The translations under genes were made by a program, and so were the position numbers. Below, in pieces: positions 8,386 to 17,049 of a DNA stretch of 36,637 nucleotides. Source of the DNA: Acidobacteriota bacterium (GTDB lineage Bacteria > Acidobacteriota > Vicinamibacteria > Vicinamibacterales > CAVVIG01); contig JAGWRA010000191.1 in NCBI GenBank assembly GCA_028876655.1, forward strand, positions 1 through 36,637, given 5' to 3'. Position 1 is the first letter of the stretch. The number at the start of each line of letters is the position of its first letter. Under the pieces are notes generated by a model, which made no database searches, was not told the origin of the DNA, and was given only the letters and a program-made list of their open reading frames with translations.

Positions 8386-8741
8386 GACTCCAGTCACCGG
8401 GAAGACGTGCAGCAAGCGGCCTGCCATGCCTGATTCTGCCCGAAGAACGCACGATAACACGAATTGAATCAGCCTGTTATGGCATTGCCCCAAAGAACAG
8501 AGCGACCACGACGGCTCAACCACAAAAACGTCGCCCGGCGCACGATTCTGCCGGACCCCTTCGCCTAATCGGCCGCCCGCCGGCCGGACCCGAATGAGCC
8601 GATGCGCTGCCGCGTTCCGCCGTTCCTGTGTAACGGCCCCGCTTCGCCCGCTCCTCGAACACGCTATGCTGGATGGACCTGTCTATTTCAGTCGGTCCCT
8701 CGACCGGTGCCCCGGCATCGGCTCACTCGTGGAGGGCAGAG
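8386..8741. other. Divergent intergenic region between fimT and fadL
   Basis: No gene is seen. The AT-rich part at 8445-8500 probably holds the fimT promoter, although I could not assign clear -35 and -10 boxes. TATGCT at 8665-8670 is a weak -10 for the plus-strand fadL. I looked for a cyclic di-GMP (GEMM) riboswitch core, common before pilin genes, and found none. Confidence 0.4.
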
Positions 8742-10133
8742 ATGAAGAGTCTGCGGTTCCTTCGGTCCGTGGCTGTGCCGGCTGTTCTGGCGGCAGGATT
8801 GTGCGGCCTCGTGGCGGCCCCGGCCGCCGCCCAGGGGTACGGGTTGTACGAGCAGGGCGCCTGCATGATGGCGCGCGCCGGCGCCGGCGTGGCGGCGCCG
8901 TGCAGCGACGGCTCCGCCATCTTCTACAATCCGGCGGGCCTGGCTCTCGACGGGCGGGCCGAGGCCAGCCTGGGGGGGACCGCGATCGCGCCGCGGGGGA
9001 CGTTCACCAACGACAGCACCAGCCGTGTGAGCACCCTCAGCCCGAACACGTACTTCGCCCCGACGATCTACGCCGCCATGCCGTGGCACCGGGCCGTCGT
9101 CGGCCTCGGCCTCTTCGCCCCCTACGGCCTCACCTCCGAATGGCCGACCACTGCCGAGGGGCGGTTCGTGGGGTACAAGAGCTCGGTCAAGAGCTTCTAC
9201 ATCCAGCCGACGTTCGCCTTCCGGGCGACCGACCGGGTGATGTTCGGTGTGGGCCTCGACATCACCCACATGAGCGTCGAGCTGAACCGGCGCCTCGACC
9301 TCTCCTCGCTCCCGATCCCCGGAGCTGGCGGCCTGACGTTCGCAGCGCTCGGCGTGCCTCAAGGGACGGATTTCGCCGACTTGTCGCTGACGGGCAGTGG
9401 CAACCATGCCGGCGCGCACGTCGGATTCCTGATCAAGGCGAACAAGCAGTGGTCGTTCGGCGGCCGGTACCTGTTCCGCCAGACGGTCTCGGTCAGCAAC
9501 GGCGAGCTGGCCACGCGGCAGATCGCCACCGGGCTGAGGACGCCGGTGCCGCTGCCGGGAGTCCCGGCGGGGACGCCGATCGACGCCCTGCTGGCGTCAG
9601 AGTTCGGCGCCGGCGCGGTGCTCGGGCCGCAGACCGCCACGACGTCGCTGCCGCTGCCCGATCAACTCGTGCTCGGGGGGGCGTATCAGGCCTCGAAGGA
9701 ACTGCGGCTCTTCGTCGACTACCAGTTCACCCACTGGAGCCTGTTCAAGCAGCTCGTGATCACCAACGCGGTGGCGCCGGCGACCGTGCTGTACGGCAAC
9801 TGGAAGGACACCCACGGGGTCCGGATCGGCGGCGAGTACACGCTGCCGGACCGCGTCGTCTTCCGCGCGGGCTTCGACGCGCACACGGCCGCCGAACCCG
9901 ACCAGTCGGTGACGCCGATCCTGCCGGAGGCGCCGCGGCGCGAGGTCGCAGCCGGCGTCGGCGTGCCGATCGGCAGCCTGCGCGTCGACTTCGCCTACAT
10001 GTACGTGCACCAGAGCGATCGGGCGGGCCGCTCGATCGACACCGGTGCGATACCGCCCACGGTGGCGCTGAACAACGGCCTGTACCACTACTACGCGAAC
10101 CTGTTCGGGGTGTCGCTGGTGCTGGGCTTCTGA
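8742..10133 (+). CDS. FadL/TodX (OmpP1) family outer-membrane transporter
   Basis: A 463-residue beta-barrel for uptake of hydrophobic compounds such as long-chain fatty acids or aromatics. A signal peptide (MKSLRFLRSVAVPAVLAAGL to AAAQ, about 31 residues) precedes the FadL hatch sequence GYGLYEQGACMMARAGAGVA and SAIFYNPAGLAL. Alternating beta strands run to a C-terminal LVLGF ending in Phe, as outer-membrane barrels do. ATG 8742 has GGAGG six bases upstream (8731-8735). It stands alone, divergent from the pilin operon and convergent with urtE. The substrate cannot be read from the sequence. Confidence 0.9.
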   Translation: MKSLRFLRSVAVPAVLAAGLCGLVAAPAAAQGYGLYEQGACMMARAGAGVAAPCSDGSAIFYNPAGLALDGRAEASLGGTAIAPRGTFTNDSTSRVSTLSPNTYFAPTIYAAMPWHRAVVGLGLFAPYGLTSEWPTTAEGRFVGYKSSVKSFYIQPTFAFRATDRVMFGVGLDITHMSVELNRRLDLSSLPIPGAGGLTFAALGVPQGTDFADLSLTGSGNHAGAHVGFLIKANKQWSFGGRYLFRQTVSVSNGELATRQIATGLRTPVPLPGVPAGTPIDALLASEFGAGAVLGPQTATTSLPLPDQLVLGGAYQASKELRLFVDYQFTHWSLFKQLVITNAVAPATVLYGNWKDTHGVRIGGEYTLPDRVVFRAGFDAHTAAEPDQSVTPILPEAPRREVAAGVGVPIGSLRVDFAYMYVHQSDRAGRSIDTGAIPPTVALNNGLYHYYANLFGVSLVLGF

Positions 10134-10142
10134 CATCCGGGC

Positions 10143-10170
10143 GCCGGGCAGCCGTATGCGGCTGCCCGGC
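10143..10170. terminator. Strong hairpin between convergent fadL and urtE
   Basis: A perfect 12-bp stem, GCCGGGCAGCCG (10143-10154) and CGGCTGCCCGGC (10159-10170), closes on the loop TATG. It starts ten bases after the fadL stop and also lies downstream of urtE. There is no T tract on either strand, so it may act as a 3'-end stabiliser or Rho-assisted terminator for both genes. Confidence 0.65.
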
Positions 10171-10238
10171 GAACTCTCGAGCCGCGTGGCAACCCGGGCT
10201 TGGGGACGGCCGCGGATGGCGCGGGCATCAGGCACGCG

Positions 10239-10955
10239 TCAGATGTTCAGCAGGTGCGCCACCGACTCCGGGGCCTGCGCCGCCGTCTCACCCTGCATCA
10301 CGATGCGGCCCCCGCGCATCACGTAGAACCGCTCCCCAACCGACCAGGCGAAAGCGAGATACTGCTCGACCAGCAGGACCGCCACCTTCAGCTCGCGGCG
10401 GATCACCGCGAGGGCGTCCGCGATCTGCTGGACGACCGACGGCTGAATCCCCTCGGTCGGCTCGTCGAGAATCAGCAGGCGGGGCCGGGTAACCAGCGCC
10501 CGTCCGATGGAGAGCTGTTGTGCTTCCCCGCCGCTCAGCAGGCCGGCTTTCCGGCCGCGTAACCGGTCCAGCACGGGGAAGATCTCGAAGACGTGACCAG
10601 GGACCGTGCCGCCGCCGCCCGGGCGGCCTCTCAGTGCGGCGAGCCCGAGCTCCAGATTCTCCTCGACGGTCAGGTGCTGGAAGACGCCCCGGCCCTGCGG
10701 CACGTAGCCGACGCCCCGGCGCGCGCGCGTGAAGGCGCGCGCCTCGGTGACATCGTCGCCGTCGAGCACGATCCGCCCGCTGGCGGCCGGATGCAGCCCC
10801 ACGATGGTCCGCAGCAGCGTCGTCTTCCCCACACCGTTGCGGCCGAGGATCGTCGCCGCGTCTCCCGGTGCAACGGCCAGGCTGATGCTATGGACGACGC
10901 GGCTCTGCCCGTAGGCCGCACTGACCCCTTCAAGCGCAATCGCATTCGAGCTCAT
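10239..10955 (-). CDS. urtE: Urea ABC transporter ATP-binding protein UrtE
   Basis: A 238-residue LivF-type ATPase of the urea/short-amide importer. Walker A GRNGVGKT is at 38-45, a form typical of UrtE. The signature LSGGEAQ is at 140-146, Walker B LLILDEP at 160-166 and the Q-loop region in YVPQGRGVF. It is the last gene of porin-urtABCDE. Its first 26 bases overlap urtD, implying coupled translation. It works in the cytoplasm as a pair with UrtD, powering the UrtB/UrtC channel. Confidence 0.92.
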   Translation of the reverse strand: MSSNAIALEGVSAAYGQSRVVHSISLAVAPGDAATILGRNGVGKTTLLRTIVGLHPAASGRIVLDGDDVTEARAFTRARRGVGYVPQGRGVFQHLTVEENLELGLAALRGRPGGGGTVPGHVFEIFPVLDRLRGRKAGLLSGGEAQQLSIGRALVTRPRLLILDEPTEGIQPSVVQQIADALAVIRRELKVAVLLVEQYLAFAWSVGERFYVMRGGRIVMQGETAAQAPESVAHLLNI

Positions 10956-11697
10956 CGGCTCTCCCGAGATAGACGGCGCGCACCTGCGGGTCCTGTCGAA
11001 CCTCCTGCAGCGTGCCTTCCTTCAGCAGCCGACCCATGTGCAGCACGCTGACCGGAGCGCGGAGCCGTTCGACGAACGCCATGTCGTGGTCGATGACGAG
11101 CACGCTGTGGCGGGTCGTCAGCCGCTGCACCAGGTCGGCGGTCTGCTCGCGCTCCCCGTGGCTCATGCCGGCAGCCGGCTCGTCGAGCAGCAGGAGCTCG
11201 GCATCCGAGGCGACGACCATGCCGATCTCCAGCCACTGCTTCTGGCCGTGCGCCAGGCGACCGGCCGGCCGGTGGCGCTCGGCCGTCAGGCCGGTCAACT
11301 GCAGGATCTGCTCGGTGCGCACCTGTTGATCCCGTGTGGGCCGGGTGCGCAGCGCCGCCCGCCAGCCGCGGCCACGCGCATCGGCCAGTGCGAGGTTCTC
11401 GTACACGGTCAGGCTGTCGAGCAGTCCGGGAGTCTGGAACTTCCGGCAGATGCCCGCCCGCACGATCCGGTGGGCGGGCATGCGGGTGATGTCCGTCCCC
11501 CGCAAGACGATCCGGCCCGCGCTCGGCCGCACGCGCCCGATGATCGCGTCGAGCAGCGTCGACTTGCCGGCCCCGTTCGGCCCGATGAGCACCCGGACCG
11601 ATTGGGGCTCCAGCGTCAGGCTGAGGTCGTCGATCGCCTTGAAGTCGTCGAAGGAGACAGTCAGGTGCTCGACCTGCAGCAACGGTCCGTTCGTCAC
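10930..11697 (-). CDS. urtD: Urea ABC transporter ATP-binding protein UrtD
   Basis: A 255-residue LivG-type ATPase. Walker A GPNGAGKS is at 39-46. The family variant of the signature is LAHGQKQWLEIGM, Walker B is ELLLLDEP, and the switch His is in VLVIDHDMAFVE. HGQKQWLEIGM is distinctive for UrtD among LivG homologues. The tail ends unusually in ECDCA. The gene lies 46 bases after urtC and overlaps urtE. With UrtE it forms the ATPase pair of the importer. Confidence 0.92.
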   Translation of the reverse strand: MTNGPLLQVEHLTVSFDDFKAIDDLSLTLEPQSVRVLIGPNGAGKSTLLDAIIGRVRPSAGRIVLRGTDITRMPAHRIVRAGICRKFQTPGLLDSLTVYENLALADARGRGWRAALRTRPTRDQQVRTEQILQLTGLTAERHRPAGRLAHGQKQWLEIGMVVASDAELLLLDEPAAGMSHGEREQTADLVQRLTTRHSVLVIDHDMAFVERLRAPVSVLHMGRLLKEGTLQEVRQDPQVRAVYLGRADELECDCA

Positions 11698-11743
11698 GCG
11701 AGCCTCCTGCCGCTCCGCGCGCGGCCTCCGCGTCCAGGCTTCG

Positions 11744-12805
11744 TCATGGTCCGGCCGGCTCCGGCGTCATCGGTGCCGCGTCGGCAGCCGGACCTGGAGC
11801 CGATCGCCGTGCCAGCAGTCCCCCAATCCCCTGCGGCAGCACCGTCACCACGACGATGAACAGTCCGCCCATGACGAAGAGCCAGACGCTCGGCATGGCG
11901 CTGCTGACCCAGTCCTTGCCGAAATTCACGAGCAGGCAGCCGAGTACCGCGCCGGCCAGGCTCTCGCGACCGCCCACGGCCACCCAGATCAGCATCTCGA
12001 TCGACGGCACGACGCCGACCATCGCCGGCGAGATCACGCCGACTTGCGCGGCGAACAGCGCGCCGGCCACCCCGGCGAAGGCGCCCGCCAGGGCGAAGGC
12101 CGCCACCTTGTAGGGCACGGTGTCGTACCCGAGGCAGCGCACCCGGTTCTCGCCGTCACGGATGGCCACCAGCAGCCGCCCGAAGTGCGACCGCGACAGC
12201 CAGGTGGCCAGGCCGTAGCAGGCACACAGCGCGCCGAGCGTGACGGCGTAAAGGGTCGTCTGGGCCGACGCGTCCGTCAGGTGCACGCCGAAGAGCGGCC
12301 CGTAGTCGGTCAGCCCGTTGAAACCGCCCGTGTACGCCTGCTGGCTGATGAGCAGCGTCGCGAGGGCGAGTGCGAACGCCTGCGTGAGCAGCGCGAAATA
12401 GACACCGCGGACGCGCCGGTGAAAGACCAGCCAGGCGAAGAGGCCCGCCACGGCCGCCGGGACGAGGACCACGGCCGCCAGCGCCACGACCGGATGGCGG
12501 AACGGCGCCCACCACCAGGGCAGGTGATCGAGGCCGCTCCACACCATGAAGTCCGGCAGGTCGCCCGGCGCCAGCCCGGCGAGCTTCAGGTTCATCGCCA
12601 GCGCATAGCCGCCAAGGCCGAAGAACACCCCCTGGCCCAGGCTGAGGAACCCGCCCCAGCCCCAGACCACGGTGAGGCCGAGCGCGAGGATGCTCATCGC
12701 CAGGAAGCGGCCGAGCAGCGACAGGTTGTAGGGAGACAGCCACCACGGTCCGAGCGCCAGGACGCCCAGCACGAGCAGGTGGACGAGGAATTCCCTGCGC
12801 GGCAT
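11744..12805 (-). CDS. urtC: Urea ABC transporter permease UrtC
   Basis: A 353-residue LivM-type permease with about nine hydrophobic segments. It has the family stretches GLTVVWGWGGFLSLGQGVFF, LLISQQAYTGGFNGLTDY and the cytoplasmic coupling loop VAIRDGENRVRCLGYD, which contacts the ATPases. ATG 12803-12805 directly follows the urtB TGA (12806-12808), with GGAGG just upstream inside urtB. It pairs with UrtB to form the inner-membrane channel. Confidence 0.92.
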   Translation of the reverse strand: MPRREFLVHLLVLGVLALGPWWLSPYNLSLLGRFLAMSILALGLTVVWGWGGFLSLGQGVFFGLGGYALAMNLKLAGLAPGDLPDFMVWSGLDHLPWWWAPFRHPVVALAAVVLVPAAVAGLFAWLVFHRRVRGVYFALLTQAFALALATLLISQQAYTGGFNGLTDYGPLFGVHLTDASAQTTLYAVTLGALCACYGLATWLSRSHFGRLLVAIRDGENRVRCLGYDTVPYKVAAFALAGAFAGVAGALFAAQVGVISPAMVGVVPSIEMLIWVAVGGRESLAGAVLGCLLVNFGKDWVSSAMPSVWLFVMGGLFIVVVTVLPQGIGGLLARRSAPGPAADAAPMTPEPAGP

Positions 12806-13717
12806 TCAGGCCTCCTCGAGCGCCCGGCTCAGTCGGGTGACGATGCCCCGCGGCCGGACCTGGATGAACGCCATGACCACGACGAGCAGCAGGACGTCCG
12901 CCAGGCTGACGCTGGTGAACACCTGGAGCCAGGCCGACAGCAGGCCGACCGCCAGGGCGGCGGCGGCCGTTCCGGTGAGGCTGCCGAGCCCGCCGACGAT
13001 GACGACGAGGAACGCGTAGACGATGTAGCTCTGGCCGACCGTCGGGGTGACGGGGGCGATGAGCGCGAGGGCGGCGCCGGCGAGGCCGGCGACGCCCGTC
13101 CCGATCATGAAGATGACGAGATCGACCCGGCGCGAGTTGATGCCGAGTGCCTCGGCCATGTCGCGATCCTCCTGGACCGCGCGCACCAGCCGGCCCCAGC
13201 GCGAACGCGTCAGCACCAGCGCCAGGCCGGCGAGCACGACCCCCGCGACGGCGATGATGAACAGCCGGACCAGCGGCAGTTCCACACCAGGCAGCCCGAT
13301 CGAACGCAGCGGAATGGCGCCGGCCAGCCAGTCCGGCGCCGTCACCTCGACGCCCACCGGGCCGAACAGGCTGCGCGCTCCCTGCTGCATCAGCAGGCTG
13401 ACACCCCAGGTGGCGAGCAGCGTATCGAGCGGCCGCCCGTACAGGCGCCGGACGACGGTCAGCTCGAGGAGCGCGCCGAACAGGGCGGCGCCAGCGGCCG
13501 CCAGGAGCAGCGCGAGGGGCAGGCGCCACGGGCCGACCGGCATCCGGTAGGCGAGGTACGCCAGGTAGCCGCCCATCATCAGCAGCTCGCCGTGCGCCAT
13601 GTTGATGACGTTCATCAGCCCGAAGCTCAGCGCCAGCCCGAGCGCCGCCAGCAGCAGGATCGAACCGAGGCTGATGCCGTTGAACAGCTGGCTGGCCACC
13701 AGGCCGAGTTCCGTCAT
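12806..13717 (-). CDS. urtB: Urea ABC transporter permease UrtB
   Basis: A 303-residue LivH-type permease with about eight hydrophobic segments. It shows the family motifs LALSFGLMNVINMAHGELLM near the N-terminus, LLATWGVSLLMQQGARSLFG and the coupling loop VRAVQEDRDMAEALGINS. It lacks the long periplasmic N-terminal extension that some proteobacterial UrtB proteins carry. It sits 39 bases downstream of urtA and abuts urtC, so the two permeases are made together. Confidence 0.92.
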   Translation of the reverse strand: MTELGLVASQLFNGISLGSILLLAALGLALSFGLMNVINMAHGELLMMGGYLAYLAYRMPVGPWRLPLALLLAAAGAALFGALLELTVVRRLYGRPLDTLLATWGVSLLMQQGARSLFGPVGVEVTAPDWLAGAIPLRSIGLPGVELPLVRLFIIAVAGVVLAGLALVLTRSRWGRLVRAVQEDRDMAEALGINSRRVDLVIFMIGTGVAGLAGAALALIAPVTPTVGQSYIVYAFLVVIVGGLGSLTGTAAAALAVGLLSAWLQVFTSVSLADVLLLVVVMAFIQVRPRGIVTRLSRALEEA

Positions 13718-13756
13718 CGCCAGGCTCCCGCAGCGCGAGCCGCCGCGCTCAGGCCG

Positions 13757-14986
13757 TCAGTGCGCACAGCTCTTGCCCGGAAACGTCAGCTGGTCGTACG
13801 GCTGCGGCATGATCGGATCGCCCGACTGCCACACCACCTTGAACTGTCCATCCGGCTGCAGCTGGCCGACGTACGCCTTCTGATAGAGGCTCTGGTTGTT
13901 CGCGAACTTGATCGACCCCATCGCGCCCCAGCCCCACGGCAGCGCCACCGCCGCGGCGCGCACGGCCTGCGGATCCGTGCTGCCGGCCTTCGTCACCGCG
14001 GCCGCCCACTCCATCACGTCGACGTACCCGTGCACCATCGGGTCGTCGACGACCTGGTCGCTGCCGTACTTCGCCTTGTAGGCCGCGACGAACGCCTGGT
14101 TGGTGCCGACGTGGAGGCTCTGGAAGTAGTTCCACGTGGCGTAGCTGCCGGCCACGAGCGCCGGCCCCATCGCGCGCGCCTCCTGTTCGGCGATGCTGAA
14201 GGACATCACCGGCATCTTCGACGGCGGCATGCCGGCTGCCGCCATCTGCTTGAAGAACGACACGTTGCTGTCGCCGTTCAGCGTGTTGAAGATCACGTCG
14301 GGATGCGCGAGCTTGATCTTCGCGATGACGGCGCTGAAGTCGGTCCCCCCGAGCGGCACGTACTCCTCGCCCGCGACCACGCCGCCATCGTGGACGATGT
14401 GCTTCTTCAGGATGAGATTGGCCGTCCGCGGAAAGACGTAGTCCGAGCCGAGCAGGAAGATCCGCTTCTGGCCCATCTCGAGCGCCCACTTCAGCGCCGG
14501 CAGGATCTGCTGGTTCGGCTGCGCGCCGGAGTACATGATGTCGGGCGAGCACTCGTTCCCCTCGAACTGCACGGGATACCAGAGCAGGGAGTGAAAGCGC
14601 TCGAAGACGGGCAGCATCGCCTTGCGGCTCGCCGACGTCCACCCGCCGAAGACGGTGACGACGTGGTCCTCCTGGATGAGCTTCTGCGCCTTCTGCGCGA
14701 AGACCACCGGATCGGAGGCGCCATCTTCGATCACCGGCTGGATCGGCCGTCCCAGGACGCCCCCCTTCTCGTTGAGCTGATCGATCGCCAGCAGTGTCGC
14801 GTTCTTCACGCTGACCTCGCTGATGGCCATCGTGCCGGTCAGCGAGTGGAGCACGCCCACCTTGATGGGGACCGCGGCCGGAGCGGCAGCCGTCGTGCGG
14901 CCCATGACGAGCATCAGGAACGCGAACAGGAGGGCGGCGAGCGCCGGCAGTGCGAGGCGCCGGCCGGAGGTGCACGAACGGATCAT
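13757..14986 (-). CDS. urtA: Urea ABC transporter substrate-binding protein UrtA
   Basis: A 409-residue periplasmic binding protein of the branched-chain-amino-acid type. A signal peptide of about 35 residues ends near TTAAAPA. The mature part starts VPIKVGVLHSLTGTMAISE, followed by the UrtA-specific VFGGWTSASRKAMLPVFE and LLWYPVQFEGNECSPDIMYS. These residues lie in the urea/amide-binding group and separate it from leucine-binding homologues. The gene is 58 bases downstream of a porin gene and precedes urtB. Nitrogen-limitation control is expected from family knowledge, but no clear NtrC or sigma-54 site was found. Confidence 0.93.
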   Translation of the reverse strand: MIRSCTSGRRLALPALAALLFAFLMLVMGRTTAAAPAAVPIKVGVLHSLTGTMAISEVSVKNATLLAIDQLNEKGGVLGRPIQPVIEDGASDPVVFAQKAQKLIQEDHVVTVFGGWTSASRKAMLPVFERFHSLLWYPVQFEGNECSPDIMYSGAQPNQQILPALKWALEMGQKRIFLLGSDYVFPRTANLILKKHIVHDGGVVAGEEYVPLGGTDFSAVIAKIKLAHPDVIFNTLNGDSNVSFFKQMAAAGMPPSKMPVMSFSIAEQEARAMGPALVAGSYATWNYFQSLHVGTNQAFVAAYKAKYGSDQVVDDPMVHGYVDVMEWAAAVTKAGSTDPQAVRAAAVALPWGWGAMGSIKFANNQSLYQKAYVGQLQPDGQFKVVWQSGDPIMPQPYDQLTFPGKSCAH

Positions 14987-15044
14987 GATGATGTCTTCTC
15001 CTCGGATGATGTGAACGTCGAAGGAGCCCTCCTCCGGGGACGGC

Positions 15045-16274
15045 TCAGAACTGCAGCTGTTCCTGCACCCAGACGCGGCTCGCGCCGTAGCGCGCGTCGC
15101 TGAACGTCAGCCCGCTCAGGTAGGAGTAGGAGACCTGCAGCTTCGCGTGATGCCCGTGCATGTAGAAGTTGACCCCCACCGATCGCTCGAGCACGGTCTC
15201 GTAGGGAAACGTCGGCCCGGCGTACCACGTGTTCACCGGTGTCGTCACGACCGGCAGGTTGCGCACGGCACCCCAGCGGACGCCCGACACCCGTTCGGCC
15301 AGCTCCAGCCGCCCCGGTCGGACGTAGTAGCCGGCCTGTTCGGCGAAGCCGCTTGCGTCCGAATCGGCCGCCCCGTCCCCGGGGTGCGTCCGTCGGAAGT
15401 AGCCGGTCCCCTGCAGCGTGAGGAAGCCCTGGCGGTAGCCGGCCGTACCCGTCGCGTTGGTGGTCCGATCGCCCGCCGCCACGTTCTCGAACTGCGAGGC
15501 CGCCACGACCGGGTTGGACGCAACGGAGAACCAGAGCGTCAGCTCCGGCCTCTTCACGCCGGCCGGATCGGGGTCGGTCTCCAGGCCGCCATACGGCTGC
15601 AGGAGGTCCACCTGGACGTGTCCGAGCCAGGCGACGCGGCTGCCGAAGTTCTCCTGCCCGGCCGCGTCAAGGGCGGCAATGCCGTTCGAGACCATGCCGG
15701 CCCAGCCGAACCGGCCGGCGGTCCCCGACGCCTGGACACCGACGGCGCGCGGCAGGACGAACGCGAACTCGGCCGTCGACAGGTCGGCGAAGAGGTAATT
15801 CCCGGGGTTGTCGTTGTACTCGTAGGTGTAGGCCGTCCAGAACCGCCCCGCCTGTATGGTGAGGTGGCTCGAGACCTCCCGCGACACGAACCAATCGAGC
15901 ATCGACAGGGTGTTGCCGTTGCCGGCGGTGCTGCCCTGCATCTGCAGGAAGTACCGCGTCCTGGTGTCGAAGGCGGTTCCCGAGACTGCCAGCCGGCCGA
16001 GGTAGACGTCGAAGTTGTTCACCGCCCCCGGCGTGCCGCCGAGCGGCATGACGTCGCCCTTCGGATCGAAGAAGGTGTAGCGGCTCTGGAAGAGACCGCT
16101 GACGTTCAGTGAGAAGACGCCGTCCGGCGACCGTTGCGCGCCGACGACAGCAGCGCCGGTATCGGTCTCGCGCGCCTGCGCTGCAGGGGCGGCCGCGCCC
16201 AGCGCCACCGCGGTGAGGAGGAGAGCCGGCAGCACGCGGCTGCCGTGAAGTCGTAACCGGATCCGAGAAGGCAT
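15045..16274 (-). CDS. Outer-membrane porin, amide-urea (FmdC/OprP-like) type
   Basis: A 409-residue beta-barrel with a signal peptide (about residues 1-34, cleaved near AAQA). Repeated amphipathic strands follow, including VSGLFQSRYTFFDP, NFDVYLGRLAVSGTAF and LTIQAGRFWTAYTYEY. The C-terminal WVQEQLQF ends in Phe. The pattern suits phosphate-selective or FmdC-type porins. It is the first gene of the urt operon, so it probably lets urea or short amides through the outer membrane. ATG 16272-16274 gives a good signal peptide, although the upstream ribosome site is weak. The frame continues open to 16685 without signal-like sequence. Confidence 0.75.
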   Translation of the reverse strand: MPSRIRLRLHGSRVLPALLLTAVALGAAAPAAQARETDTGAAVVGAQRSPDGVFSLNVSGLFQSRYTFFDPKGDVMPLGGTPGAVNNFDVYLGRLAVSGTAFDTRTRYFLQMQGSTAGNGNTLSMLDWFVSREVSSHLTIQAGRFWTAYTYEYNDNPGNYLFADLSTAEFAFVLPRAVGVQASGTAGRFGWAGMVSNGIAALDAAGQENFGSRVAWLGHVQVDLLQPYGGLETDPDPAGVKRPELTLWFSVASNPVVAASQFENVAAGDRTTNATGTAGYRQGFLTLQGTGYFRRTHPGDGAADSDASGFAEQAGYYVRPGRLELAERVSGVRWGAVRNLPVVTTPVNTWYAGPTFPYETVLERSVGVNFYMHGHHAKLQVSYSYLSGLTFSDARYGASRVWVQEQLQF

Positions 16275-16728
16275 GAGGTCCCGCCTGCCGTGAATGAGTC
16301 GGTTCGGCGTCAGCCGGAGACGCGACGCCGCATCACAGCCGACGAGAGGACGGCGGGAGATTGAGCAAGCGGCGTGCCCGCGCGTGACGGCGCGCGTCTG
16401 TCGCCGGATCGCGCGAAATGCGCGGGAATTGCGGGGCATTCGGGCGTGCAGGGCCGCGCACGGGCCACCGCCGCATTTGTCGACTGCTCGGCCAGAAGGG
16501 ACAGTGATGTCGGAAGCGGGCTGCGGCCGGGACCCGTTCCGGACGTGGCGAATCCACGCGCGATCGTCAGATCGCGTCGGATCGTGCGGCGGGTCGGACG
16601 GATATGTCTTGGGCCTGGATCGGGCCGACAGTTTCGTCAGGTGCGCGTGGGCTCGAGGCGGGCGTACGCACGAAGGGCCGGGCAACCGGCCCGGCCCTTC
16701 GTCGGCTGGCTCTTCCGCCTGCGCCGCC
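16275..16728. other. Intergenic region between the urt and act-cta operons
   Basis: No gene is seen in these 454 bases. They should hold the promoter of the porin-urt operon (minus strand) and the 3' end of the cta transcript. A 7-bp inverted repeat, CGCGATC (16559-16565) and GATCGCG (16570-16576) around GTCA, is a possible operator. A strong hairpin lies at 16670-16702. Convincing -35/-10 or sigma-54 boxes were not found. Confidence 0.45.
16670..16702 (-). terminator. Hairpin terminator of the act-cta operon
   Basis: A perfect 14-bp stem, ACGAAGGGCCGGGC (16670-16683) and GCCCGGCCCTTCGT (16689-16702), has a five-base loop. It begins 26 bases after the ctaF stop. No T tract follows on the minus strand, as is common in GC-rich genomes. 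Confidence 0.65.
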
Positions 16729-17022
16729 TCAGCGGGCGACGTCGAGGAAGCGGGTGAGGTAGTCCATCATCGTGAACGAGAACATGATCGCCAGCCAGAA
16801 CAGCGCGCCGGCCATGATCAGCTTCTGCAGCTTCGGCGCCCACTTCGCGTGCATGAAGAACAGGACGACGAGCGACGCCTTGAGGAAGGCGATTCCGAGC
16901 GCGGCCACGACGTTGAACGGGCCGAGGTCGAAGTACGCCACCTGCACGGTGGTGTAGGTCAGCACCAGCAGGAGGACGAAGATCGTGTAGTACGTGCTCT
17001 TGGGTACGATGTGCTCGGACAT
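16729..17022 (-). CDS. ctaF: Cytochrome c oxidase subunit IV
   Basis: A 97-residue membrane protein with three hydrophobic helices (about 10-30, 37-57 and 67-87). It has the subunit IV features AYFDLGPFNVVAALGIAFLK and VVLFFMHAKWAPKLQ. It is a small accessory subunit of haem-copper oxidases that helps stabilise the CuB site. It is the last gene of the operon, 27 bases after ctaE, and is followed by a hairpin. Confidence 0.9.
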   Translation of the reverse strand: MSEHIVPKSTYYTIFVLLLVLTYTTVQVAYFDLGPFNVVAALGIAFLKASLVVLFFMHAKWAPKLQKLIMAGALFWLAIMFSFTMMDYLTRFLDVAR

Positions 17023-17049
17023 GCGTTCAGGACTCTCAGCGTCAGCGCG

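Noticed and set aside
8386-8600. Possible cyclic di-GMP riboswitch before the pilin operon
   Set aside because: The GEMM core sequences and paired elements were not found on either strand.
10143-10170. Possible insertion-sequence end or attachment site
   Set aside because: The inverted repeat is a single compact hairpin between two convergent 3' ends, with no transposase, second copy or target duplication. Terminator-type structure fits better.
11336-15103. A 1255-codon plus-strand open frame antisense to urtD-urtA
   Set aside because: It is a shadow of the real minus-strand genes. The translation is Arg/His/Gln/Asp-rich without domains, while the opposite strand gives clear UrtA-D proteins. 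Long antisense frames are expected at this GC content.
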